DNA of 64,000 nucleotides from Hevea brasiliensis (taxonomy: Eukaryota > Streptophyta > Magnoliopsida > Malpighiales > Euphorbiaceae). The notes under the pieces were generated by a model. It was not told the origin of the DNA. It saw only the letters and a program-made list of their open reading frames with translations, and did no database searches. The translations under genes and the position numbers were made by a program. Location: the NCBI RefSeq assembly GCF_030052815.1, contig NC_079493.1:61008691-61072690 (forward strand), read 5' to 3'. Positions 11,380 through 22,378 of this stretch are shown piece by piece. Numbering within the stretch: position 1 is the stretch's first letter; every line of letters starts with the position of its first letter.

Positions 11380-12254
11380 TGTAACACCCCTAAGTTCGGT
11401 AGTGCGTTCTGCTGCTCCAGTGACCAGTGTTGTCCGGACAGCTAGGATGCCTAGAACCACACTTCAATGAGAGTGAGGAGACATAAAATAATGAAATAAA
11501 AGAAAAGAAAGTACAAGAAAAACAAAGGAAAAATGATTGCAAAGAAATGTGATCAAGTTAAACGAGCCGGGAAACCTAACGATGGGTGACCGCACTGGGA
11601 AGTCACGGCGTGGACCGTTGACTGGCCCTGGACTGCGGGGAACCCTGGAAAACATTTTTAGGACATAAATAGAACCTTATTGAAGAATAAATATCATTAG
11701 AAAGATCAAAGAAAAATTAAATAATTAGTACAAAGAAAAGTGAGAAATCGAAAATGCATAAAACCCAGAATACCAAAAATCGGAAAGCCACCCGAGCAGG
11801 GCATTATGGTCTTTTGACATCCATAAGTGTCTTTTGACCTAAATGTCCATTAAAAATAAATAATATTACACTTAGAAAATAAAATGAAAAATTAGTTTAG
11901 TGGTACCTAATGCAAATAACCAAAAGTGGAGTGAAAATTGTGTAATTAGCACTTTAAGCTTATAATATGATTTAAATGTGGTGAGTGGACCACTAGGGAA
12001 TTAATTAAGGACTAAAGGGGCAGGTGTACACCCATTATACAATCTGCCATTTCATCTTCAAGCTTGGGAATTGCCATGGCTGTATGAATTTCTCCAAAAA
12101 CCTCCATGGCCGCAAATTGAAAAAGCTCCATTAACCACCTTCATTTCACCTCCAATCACCTAAGTGGCTTCATTAAAAATGGTCTACACATCACAAGGAA
12201 GATATGGATACCAAATTTGAGAAGTTTGGTGAGGGTTTAGCAAGTTACAATTAA

Positions 12255-12262
12255 AGGTAAGT
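12255..12262 (+). promoter_or_regulatory. Candidate 5' splice site in A 5' LTR
   Basis: AAAG|GTAAGT matches the plant donor consensus, 877 bp into the LTR. The same donor is at 17230 (A 3' LTR) and at corresponding positions in D, the solo LTR, H and E. Confidence 0.4.
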
Positions 12263-14094
12263 TTGCATTTTTGAGAATTTCTTTGTTAAAGTTTTTATGC
12301 ATGTTATGGGTATTGGTTTGGTGAAGGAAAATTTTGAGTTTGAAGGGTTATTGTTGTTGCCATTTTGGACAGCCATGGGTCACGTTTTTGATGAGGTATT
12401 TGTGTATATAATTGATGAGAAATAATGTTAATCATGGTGATTTAGTAACCTAGTGATTTAATGCATGTATATATGGTGAATGATGCACTTGGATGGGAAT
12501 TGGTAACTTGGTCAGCACTTTGATGTTGAAGGACAAATTTGGGCAGCCTTGGGGACACTTGAATAAATGTGTATATTCATGGGAGTGTTGGCAGAATTGT
12601 GGCATTAAGGAATGAAGGATATGTGTATGAAATTATTGTGTAAAGTGTATGTGAGAATTAGTGGTGTTTAGGTGTGTATGTAATGGTATTGAGATATTGT
12701 AAATGTGAATTATATTTGGTGTGTTGAGGGTAATGGTAATCTGCCCAAAATAATGTTAATGTAAAGTAGATTATACTGTGGTTAATGCACCAAAACAGAT
12801 TGGTAGGGAAGTGAACCAAATTGCAAGGTATATGTGTGTTTGAAGGGGGGGGGTGAAATGCATATTGAGGGCAGTGTACATTTTAGCCCATAACCTGAAA
12901 TGTGTAACCTCAATTGGTATGAGACCAATTTGAGGTGAAACTAGGCACAAAATGTGCCAACTTTCATTGAGAAACCATACCAAAATTCTGCTTGCAAGTT
13001 GATGTGAAAAATGACCAATTCGGATTAGGTACACTTGAGACCTAAAAACTGACCATTTGTGCAGCAGTGAGTATTTAGGCCATAACTCACTCAAAACAGG
13101 TCCAATTGACCTGAAATTTTAACCATGAATAGTTAAGACCCATACCTACAAGTCTTATGAAGACACCAAAGCCCAGAAATGACCATAAGCAAGTCAAACA
13201 ACTTGCACAAGTTCGGGTCCAAAAACTGGCCGAACCAGAATTGACCAATTTGACCTAAAATTGACCTAAAATGGTACCACTTGACCAGCAATAGTGTAAT
13301 GACCATAACTTGGTCTACTTAACTCGGATTGACCTGAAATTTTGCACCGCGTGCAATAAGACCTAGATCTACAAGTTTGTAGTTTCGACCGAGACCCGAA
13401 AACCGAGGAACTAGATCGTCCGGTTAGTTAAAACCAGTTTTCCGGAATCAAGCAATTTGAATTAAAATGCACTAAGCAAGGAAGTGACTTTGTTAAAACA
13501 TACCAAATCTAAAACCTTATCGAATGTGACATATTAACGACACTAAAACCTAATTTACCTAAAACGCAATGAGGGTCGGTATATTAGGTGACTTAGTGAA
13601 TAATTGAGTTCAAGGCATTATTTACCAAACCCCATCGATAGAGACGGTTTAATTTGGTAATCAAACACTTCAAATTGTGTTTCTCGATTAACAAGGACTC
13701 AAAGAAAAGGGAAAGAAATACTGAGTCAAGACCAGAGACAAATATCGAGGTTTGTGCACAACAAGCTGTTTCTTTTGAATTATTTTCAATGGAAATAAAT
13801 ATTGACTATTTGCATATCATTGTTTTAAATTGTGGAAATGTGTTTGGTGGACACTTATTAATTGAAAAACATTGTGAATGGTTTGAAATCGAAAAATTGT
13901 TTGAATGGTATTTGATGGATACTTATTGATTGAAAAGCACTGTAAATGGTTTTTGTGGAAATTGAAGTAAATTACGAATTGTGTTGCCATTTTGTGAATG
14001 AAATTATAACTTTGGAAATTTATTGGATTCTTACGGATCATTTGAATAAAATGTTTGGAATTGTTTTGACTCACAATTGGCATGACACGATAAT

Positions 14095-14275
14095 ATGTTC
14101 CTCCTCCATTAATGGGGTGAGTGTGATTATTCCTCCCTCTTTGACTTATTAGTCCGGGTGAGTATGATTATGTTCCTCCCTCTTTGACTTCCCACCGAGG
14201 TGAGTATGGATGAGTTCTCATTATATAGCTAGCTTCCTCCTCATTGATTTCGATTATTGGGGTGAGCATGTCTTG
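14095..14275 (+). repeat. Degenerate ~50-bp repeat/hairpin array in A 5' LTR
   Basis: Four imperfect copies of a TTCCTCC...GGTGAG(T/C)ATG unit. The second copy of the array is at about 19070-19250. D, E/F and B have unrelated arrays at a comparable LTR position. Confidence 0.7.
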
Positions 14276-14600
14276 TCGTGGTGTACAACACGGCATATAT
14301 GGAAAAAATTGTGTCATGGCCTAAATTGTGTTATAGATTGGCAACACTGTATTCTTGATTATTTGATCGAATTGTGTTATTATGTATTGTGAGATTGTGA
14401 AATTGATTTAAACTCTTATTGACATATACTGTCTATTGAATTCAACCATGATCTGACTTATTGAAAATTATTGTGATATTAACAAATGGAGTTTAAATTC
14501 TTGTTGACATTTATTGTCTTGAATTTAACTATGGTTTTAAGTATCCACTATTGATATGATTTATGAATTATGATTTAAAATTTGTATTTGGTAAATGTTG

Positions 14601-14690
14601 TGCACCACTGAGACATTGTCTCAAATGATAGCTTTATTATTGTCACGCAGTAGAGAGACAGGCAGAAAGTTAGGTCGCTAGTATCGCCAA
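14601..14690 (+). other. Hairpin module of the LTR (A, 5' copy)
   Basis: TGCACCACT box, then the perfect stem TGAGACA-T-TGTCTCA (14609-14623). The second hairpin (GATAGC...) is decayed here. It lies about 640 bp from the LTR end. The 3' LTR copy is at 19571-19660. Confidence 0.65.
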
Positions 14691-15246
14691 TGAGAGATTT
14701 TGGGTATAGTGAGTATACCACATGTGGCATTTTGTAATCAGAATGTATATTCACTGTATGTATATTTTGTTCTTGGTTTTGAGCAGTTGTAAATTTAAGT
14801 TGTACAGTAAAGTTGTAAAATAATTATGATTTATTTGGCTTGTAAAAATTGTGTTATATCTTTGTATCTTAGTCTTTGAAAATCACTGTGGATTTGACTT
14901 GAGAAATGTGTTGTGTTGATAAAAATGTTGGAGTTGGGATTTGAAAATATATTGAAGTGCTTTTTACAGGTTTTCTGAAGAACTGTTTTGTCCAAAATAC
15001 AAATGGCACCTAGCCAAAATTTTCTGAGATATTCCAAATAAATCAAATGAGTTAGTTGTTTCACTTGATTCACCAAAGTCTTTCACACTGTAAATAGTGC
15101 TCACCACTGTAAAAGAAGTAAGAAAAGTTTTTAAAATCCCTTGTAGTGTATTTAATGGATTATCAGTAGACGGAGTTGGTAATTCATTAGGTATACTACG
15201 GGATCATGTTATGCCTTACAGAGGGGTAGGGTGTGACATGTTTTAG

Positions 15247-15258
15247 TGGTATCAGAGC
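15247..15258 (+). other. Primer-binding site of element A
   Basis: TGGTATCAGAGC, 8 bp after the 5' LTR. Confidence 0.9.
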
Positions 15259-16343
15259 AATGGTTTTAAAGTGAATTTCGAACTGTGAATTTGAAATCTT
15301 TATGTCGGTAACTACAACTGCTCAAATGTTTGATACATACAGTACATTACATTATAAATATGCACTAACGGGAGGAAATCTCCTTGTATTATTGTACAGG
15401 AGGTCAGGGAAATAAATTTTGATGCATTAGTGACTAGTCCTTTAGGATAAGGATTGTGATAACAAGTGAAATTAGTTTTGGAAGAGTTTATCGGCGAAAA
15501 ATATTTGCTGACACACCATAAAATTATAAGCTAATTGGCGAGCCTACTTAATGTAAGGCGAGAGGACGTAAAAGTAAGATGCAGTAATGGAATTGCTCTA
15601 GATGAGGGCAAGGAGGTTACTGTTAGAAATTGCTAATGGATATTGTAATCAGAATAAGATTCGAATATCGTGAATTCAAAAGAATAAAAGATAACAAAGT
15701 TTGATCTATTGGGATGTATCGTAGTAAGTATGCAATGTTCTTGATGTTTATACCGTAGTCGCAGACATAAGATCGACTTAAGATTATTGTGTAGAGCTAC
15801 GACTACCCGATAGTACACCTAGATAAGAATAGTTGCCAACGCATCCTGTTTTGGTATAGTTATGCCATGACAGAATTTAATTGTTAGAAATAAGTTTGAA
15901 AATCCTACTTAGGGATCTAAAACTCAAAAGTTAGAATATCGAAAGGTTACAGTTCAGTACAAAAGGAAGTAAGTTATAGAATATTGACAGATAAAAAGAG
16001 TTACGAAAGTAGAGATTTGAACAGTTGATTCATATGTAACAAAGAAATATTACGAATGTGAGGAAGACTATGGATTAGAATGGTCAGAGGACCAATGACT
16101 GATGAATGATTCTAACATGACCTCAAGGGTCATTCAGGAAGCAACGTGAACCGAAATATTAGACAACATAATAGTAAAAGGAGATTGGTGTTATCCAAAC
16201 AAATCAAACATTGTATTAGATTGTTAAAAGACTTATACAAATTTGAGGAAAAGAAAATTATACGATCATATAGAAAGGAGAAAATAAACGTATGACTATT
16301 GTAAAATGACTACTGGGTAAAATTTCGTGGATGAAATTTATTT
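15259..16343 (+). other. Interior of element A, no intact gene
   Basis: About 1.1 kb. It has a leader with an acceptor-like TTATTGTACAG at 15397-15399. Directly after it come AGGTCAGGG and a short protease-like piece (FDALVTSPLG, about 15417-15446), then sequence without a useful reading frame that resembles the 8716-9526 block of B. Near 16130 a short stretch (CATTCAGGAAGCAACGTG) resembles the chromodomain text HSGQEAT of B and D. The capsid, RT and integrase genes are deleted or eroded, so copying would need proteins from a related element. Confidence 0.65.
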
Positions 16344-16356
16344 AAGGGGGGGAGAA
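16344..16356 (+). other. Polypurine tract of element A
   Basis: AAGGGGGGGAGAA immediately before the 3' LTR. Confidence 0.88.
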
Positions 16357-16357
16357 T

Positions 16358-19300
16358 TGTAACACCCCTAAGTTCGGTAGTGTGTTCTGCTGCTCCAGTG
16401 ACCAGTGTTGTCCGGACAGCTAGGATGCCTAGAACCACACTTCAATGAGAGTGAGGAGACATAAAATAATGAAATAAAAGAAAAGAAAGTACAAGAAAAA
16501 CAAAGGAAAAATGATTGCAAAGAAATGTGATCAAGTTAAACGAAATGAAACCTAACGATGGGTGATCAGACTGGAAGTCACGGCGTGGACCGTTGATCGC
16601 CCTGGATCATGGAACCCCGGAAAACATTTTTAGGACATAAATAGAACCTTATTGAAGAATAAATATCATTAGAAAGATCAAAGAAAAATTAAATAATTAG
16701 TACAAAGAAAAGTGAGAAATCGAAAAAGCATAAAACCCTGGTAATACCGAAAATCGGAAAGCCACCCGAACAGGGCATTATGGTCATTTGACATCCCAAG
16801 TGTCTTTTGACCTAAATGTCCATTAAAAATAAATAATATTACACTTAGAAAATAAAATGAAAAATTAGTTTAGTGGTACCTAATGCAAATAACCAAAAGT
16901 GGAGTGAAAATTGTGTAATTAGCACTTTAAGCTTATAATATGATTTAAATGTGGTGAGTGGACCACTAGGGAATTAATTAAGGACTAAAGGGGCAGGTGT
17001 ACACCCATTATACAATCTGCCCTTTCATCTTCAAGCTTGGGAATTGCCATGTCAGTATGAATTTCTCCAAAAACCTCCATGGCCGCAAATTGAAAAAGCT
17101 CCATTAACCACCTTCATTTCACCTCCAATCACCTAAGTGGCTTCATTAAAAATGGTCTACACATCACAAGGAAGATATGGATACCAAATTTGAGAAGTTT
17201 GGTGAGGGTTTAGCAAGTTACAATTAAAGGTAAGTTTGCATTTTTGAGAATTTCTTTGTTAAAGTTTTTATGCATGTTATGGGTATTGGTTTGGTGAAGG
17301 AAAATTTTGAGTTTGAAGGGTTATTGTTGTTGCCATTTTGGACAGCCATGGGTCACGTTTTTGATGAGGTATTTGTGTATATAATTGATGAGAAATAATG
17401 TTAATCATGGTGATTTAGTAACCTAGTGATTTAATGCATGTATATATGGTGAATGATGCACTTGGATGGGAATTGGTAACTTGGTCAGCACTTTGATGTT
17501 GAAGGACAAATTTGGGCAGCCTTGGGGACACTTGAATAAATGTGTATATTCATGGGAGTGTTGGCAGAATTGTGGCATTAAGGAATGAAGGATATGTGTA
17601 TGAAATTATTGTGTAAAGTGTATGTGAGAATTAGTGGTGTTTAGGTGTGTATGTAATGGTATTGAGATATTGTAAATGTGAATTATATTTGGTGTGTTGA
17701 GGGTAATGGTAATCTGCCCAAAATAATGTTAATGTAAAGTAGATTATACTGTGGTTAATGCACCAAAACAGATTGGTAGGGAAGTGAACCAAATTGCAAG
17801 GTATATGTGTGTTTGAAGTGGGGTGTGAAATGCATATTGAGGGCAGTGTACATTTTAGCCCATAACCTGAAATGTGTAACCTCAATTGGTATGAGACCAA
17901 TTTGAGGTGAAACTAGGCACAAAATGTGCCAACTTTCATTGAGAAACCATACCAAAATTCTGCTTGCAAGTTGATGTGAAAATGACCAATTCGGATTAGG
18001 TACACTTGAGACCTAAAACTGACCATTTGGGCAGCAGTGAGTATTTAGGCCATAACTCACTCAAAACAGGTCCAATTGACCTGAAATTTTAACCATGAAT
18101 AGTTAAGACCCATACCTACAAGTCTTATGAAGACACCAAAGCCCAGAAATGACCATAAGCAAGTCAAACAACTTGCACAAGTTCGGGTCCAAAAACTGGC
18201 CGAACCAGAATTGACCAATTTGACCTAAAATTGACCTAAAATGGTACCACTTGACCAGCAATAGTGTAATGACCATAACTTGGTCTACTTAACTCGGATT
18301 GACCTGAAATTTTGCACCGCGTGCAATAAGACCTAGATCTACAAGTTTGTAGTTTCGACCGAGACCAAAACCGAGGAACTAGATCGTCCGTTAGGTCAAA
18401 CCAGTGTTCGAATCCAAAGAATTTGCATTAAAATGCACTAAGCAAGGAAGTGACTTTGGTAAAACATACCAAATCTAAAACCTTATCGAATGTGACATAT
18501 TAACGACACTAAAACCTAATTTACCTAAAACGCAATGAGGGTCGGTATATTAGGTGACTTAGTGAATAATTGAGTTCAGTGCATTATTTACCAAACCCCA
18601 TCGATAGAGACAGTTTAATTTGGTAATGAAACACTTCAAATTGTGTTTCTCAGTTAACAAGGACTCAGCAAAAGGGAAAGAAATACTGAGTCAAGACCAG
18701 GAGACAAATATCAGAGGTTTGTGCACAACAACTGTTTCTTTTGAATTATTTTCAATGGAAATAAATATTGACTATTTGCATATCATTGTTTTAAATTGTG
18801 GAAATGTGTTTGGTGGACACTTATTGATTGAAAAACATTGTGAATGGTTTGAAACTGTGAAAAATTGTTTGAATGGTATTTGATGGATACTTATTGATTG
18901 AAAAGCAATCAGAAATGGTTTTTGTGGAAATTGAAGTAAATTACGAATTGTGTTGCCATTTTGTGAATGAAATTATAACTTTGGAAATTTATTGGATTCT
19001 TACGGATCATTTGAATAAAATGTTTGGAATTGTTTTGACTCACAATTGGCATGACACTGATAATATGTTCCTCCTCCATTAATGGGGTGAGTGTGATTAT
19101 TCCTCCTCTTTGACTTATTAGTCCGGGTGAGTATGATTATGTTCCTCCCTCTTTGACTTCCCACCGAGGTGAGTATGGATGAGTTCTCATTATATAGCTA
19201 GCTTCCTCCCTCATTGATTTCGATTATTGGGGTGAGCATGTCTTGTCGTGGTGTACAACACGGCATATATGGAAAAATTGTGTCATGGCCTAAATTGTGT

Positions 19301-20214
19301 TATAGATTGGCAACACTGTATTCTTCAGTTATTTGATCGAATTGTGTTATTATGTATTGTGAGATTGTGAAATTGATTTAAACTCTTATTGACATATACT
19401 GTTTATTGAATTCAACCATGATCTGACTTATTGAAAATTATTGTGATATTAACAAATGGAGTTTAAATTCTTGTTGACATTTATTGTCTTGAATTTAACT
19501 ATGGTTTTAAGTATCCACTATTGATATGATTTATGAATTATGATTTAAAATTTGTATTTGGTAAATGTTGTGCACCACTGAGACATTGTCTCAAATGATA
19601 GCTTTTATTGCCGCCGCAGTAGAGAGACAGAGCGTGGCAAAAGTTAGGTCGCTAGTATCGCCAGCGAGAGATTTTTGGGTATAGTGAGTATACCACATGT
19701 GGCATTTTGTACTGGAATGTATATTCACTGTATGTATATTTTGTTCTTGGTTTTGAGCAGTTGTAAATTTAAGTTGTACAGTAAAGTTGTAAAATAATTA
19801 TGAGTTATTTGGCTTGTAAAAATTGTGTTATATCTTTGTATCTTAGTCTTTGAAAATCACTGTGGATTTGACTTGAGAAATGTGTTGTGTTGATAAAAAT
19901 GTTGGAGTTGGGATTTGAAAGTATATTGAAGTGCTTTTTACAGGTTTTCTGAAGAACTGTTTTGTCCAAAATACAAATGGCACCTTGCCAAAATTTTTAC
20001 AGATATTCCAAATAAATCAAATGAGTTAGTTGTTTCACTTCAGTTCACCAAAGTCTTTCACACCTGTAAATAGTGCTCACCACTGTAAAAGAAGTAAGAA
20101 AAGTTTTTAAAATCCCTTGTAGTGTATTTAATGGATTATCAGTAGACGGAGTTGGTAATTCATTAGGTATACTACGGGATCATGTTATGCCTTACAGAGG
20201 GGTAGGGTGTGACA
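16358..20214 (+). repeat. 3' LTR of element A (3857 bp)
   Basis: Near-identical to 11380-15238. Many of the visible differences sit at CAG/CTG or CG positions (for example CTCGATT versus CTCAGTT near 13683/18651). It ends GTGTGACA at 20214, followed by the target duplication gatta. Confidence 0.93.
19571..19660 (+). other. Hairpin module of the LTR (A, 3' copy)
   Basis: Same box and stem as the 5' copy (stem 19579-19593), followed by GATAGC...GCCGCCGC with weaker pairing. Confidence 0.6.
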
Positions 20215-20219
20215 GATTA

Positions 20220-22140
20220 TACATAAATCCCATTTGAAATCGAAATTCTTTATCTCAAAAGCCATTCTTTACCTCAAAAATCATTCTTTATCTCAAAAGT
20301 CATTCTTTATCTCAAAAACCATTCTTTACCTCAAAAATCATTCTTTATCTCAAAAGTCATTCTTTACCTCAAAAACCATTCTTTATCTCACTAACTATGC
20401 AAGACTAATCCAAAGGGGCCATCTTCGGGGTGATTCTAACTCCCTATGGTCGGGGAGGTCGAATCGGATTCTAACTCTCTATGGTCAGGGAGGTCAAATC
20501 ATCATGCACAGTGCACACCACAATAATGAATCTTCCAAAGGGGCCATAACATAAAAATAAAACTTAGATCTAACCTCTAATAAGAGGAGAATCTAAGCCT
20601 CTGCACGTACCATGGTAATCAAAATACAACTAACTCCATTGTCTTCTCAACAAATGAGAGAGACGGGTAAAAACCTAGTCAAGCATCTATAGTGAGATAT
20701 AAAACAATATCACAATCCTTTTAAAGAGCATAAATCACAATACAATTTGATTCAAAGTCAATTCCAATATCCAATAATTTTTATGCTTATCACAATTCAA
20801 ATCATAAATTTGCATTTTTCATGCAAATTGCCTATCACAATTCAAAACATGTTCTATCACAATTTTCCAAAACATAATTTATTCAATTCACAACAATGCT
20901 TAATACTTGTGGAAATACCATTTCACAAAGCTAAATTCATACATACTATAACAATTTCAATAATCATTGAATTAGATCCAATGCTTGTTAAACATAATAC
21001 ATAAGAAAAATATGTTATTTAATCATATGAAATATTCAGAACAAAATCAGTTAAAAACTAGTTATGCACAAACCTGATTTGAGTCACTCCTATGCCTTGA
21101 TTTAATGTTCTTTATGCTTCTCAATATCCTTATCAATTGAAACACACAATTTAAAGTGTTTCTGTACTCAATGAATTTGTTTCCAACCATAAAATCCAAT
21201 ATCTAAATTTTTTTGGTACTATTCCCTTCAATTCATTTCATTAGTCAACTTATATTGTTGACACTTGTTGCACTCTAAGTGAATCAATTCTAATGTTACC
21301 AATATGTCACATTTTATAGCCCTTTAGTGTTGGTATATGTTACCAATTTCATTTCCAAGTGTATTGCATTTTATTGCAATTTACCATATTTTGGTATACT
21401 ATTTTGACCTAGCCGGACAACCTAGTTCCCTCAGTTTTCAGGTTCCGGTCCAAACTACAAACTTGTAGGTCTATGTCTTATTACACGCGGGGCAAAATTT
21501 TAGGTCATTCTGAGTTGTGTAGACCAAGATATGTTCAATTTACCAATGCTAGATAGAATGCACTAAAATGGTAGGCTTAGGTCATTTTTAGTTCACTTTT
21601 GGTTCAGCCAGTTTTGGTACCCGAACTTGTTCAAGATATTTGGCTTGGTTCTGGCCATTCTGGGCTTTGGTGTCTTCATAAGAATTGTAGATATATGTCT
21701 AAACTATTCATGGTAAAAATTTCAGGTCATTTGGACATGTTTTTAGTAATTTATGGTCAAAACACTAACTGCTGCCTAAGTGATAAATTTTCAGGCTTTC
21801 AAGTCACTAATCTGGATTTGGTCATTTTTCAAGTCACCTTCTAGGTAGAATTTAGGAATCTTCCTTCTTGAAAGTTGGCACATTTTGTGCCTAGTTTCAC
21901 CTCCAATTAGTCTCATACCAATTGGAGTCACACACTTAAAGTTCTAAGCTAAAATGTACACTGCCTTACTACACATTGTTCATCACTTACCAATTACACA
22001 TTCTAAACTTACCAAGTTAATCTTTCATGCCAATTCTGATTTGGTACCGTACTATTAACACACTTTACATCACATTTTGGTCATTTTTGGCAGCTTGTAA
22101 CCACTCTCAACATACATATTATAACTCAAAATTTTCAAAG
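20220..22140 (-). repeat. 5' LTR of element B, continued after element A
   Basis: Continues the LTR from the A insertion site and parallels 4315-6220 of the left LTR. It includes the 19-bp array (eight units, 20245-20396) and the 35-bp duplication (20432-20501). The homology to the left LTR stops at 22140 (ATTTTCAAAG). Short plus-strand frames such as 20234-20554 are products of the 19-bp repeat and are not genes. Confidence 0.85.
20245..20396. repeat. 19-bp tandem repeat, 8 units
   Basis: Unit starts at 20245, 20264, 20283, 20302, 20321, 20340, 20359 and 20378. Same unit as 4342-4450, two more copies. Confidence 0.9.
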
Positions 22141-22378
22141 TTTAAATCGACTTCGCAATCCTTCCCGAGAAGGTCACCCATCGCTGTGACTCTCGGCTCG
22201 TTTAACTTCTTATATTATGTTTTTCTTATTTATAATTAAATAATTGGCAATTACTAATTGTTTGTGTTCAGGGCTTATCTAATTGTCTTAAGTGTGATTC
22301 TAATCCTCTTAATTGTCCAGGCTGACACCGGTCATCGGAATAGTGAAATATACTAGGTTATGCAAATAGGGGTGTTAC
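22141..22378 (-). repeat. Divergent LTR 5' end fused to the B LTR
   Basis: On the minus strand it starts TGTAACACCCCTATTTGCAT and carries the GAGCCGAGAGTCACAGCGAT block typical of this LTR superfamily, but differs from the left LTR start. About 1.1 kb of the left LTR (6221-7340) has no counterpart here. This is either a recombinant LTR or a large deletion combined with a diverged end. Confidence 0.65.

Larger units (their letters stand above)
11380..15238 (+). repeat. 5' LTR of element A (3859 bp)
   Basis: Boundaries are set by the terminal TG...CA, by the flanking gatta, and by the PBS that follows. A candidate splice donor is at 12257, a TTGACC-rich stretch at 13100-13335, a hairpin array at about 14095-14275 and the hairpin module at 14601-14690. 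Minus-strand open frames within it (for example 12771-13094) are not genes. Confidence 0.93.
11380..20214 (+). mobile_element. Element A: short-interior gypsy LTR retrotransposon with ~3.86 kb LTRs
   Basis: Complete insertion with two LTRs (11380-15238 and 16358-20214), both TGTAACACCCC...GGGTGTGACA, a PBS and a polypurine tract. Perfect 5-bp target duplications gatta lie at 11375-11379 and 20215-20219. The unoccupied target (...cgattatacataaatcc) survives in the left LTR of B near 4311. The interior is only ~1.1 kb and lacks gag and pol, so the element is non-autonomous. The two LTRs look nearly identical by eye, suggesting recent insertion. Confidence 0.93.
3430..22378 (-). mobile_element. 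Element B: gypsy (Tekay-like) retrotransposon, minus strand, split by nested element A
   Basis: Order on the minus strand: 5' LTR (22378 to 10522, interrupted by A at 11380-20214), PBS (10514-10503), gag/protease remnant (10336-9527), non-coding block (9526-8716), integrase plus chromodomain (8715-7611), polypurine tract, 3' LTR (7563-3430). RT and RNase H are missing, so it is non-autonomous. The outer flanks (ggttc at left, accac at right) do not form a target duplication, and the two LTRs start differently. The outer ends may therefore come from different copies joined by recombination. Confidence 0.75.

Noticed and set aside
12771..13094. Open frames of 60-127 codons on either strand inside LTRs (also 17631-17955, 6596-7010, 29030-29260, 47478-47735, 52494-52916, 62739-63154)
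   Set aside because: They lie in LTR sequence, recur at corresponding positions in sister LTRs with broken frames, show no known motif and have low-complexity AT-driven composition.
20234..20554. 106-codon frame with repeated Ser/Lys/Phe text
   Set aside because: It is the translation of the 19-bp tandem array, which happens to be free of stops in this frame.
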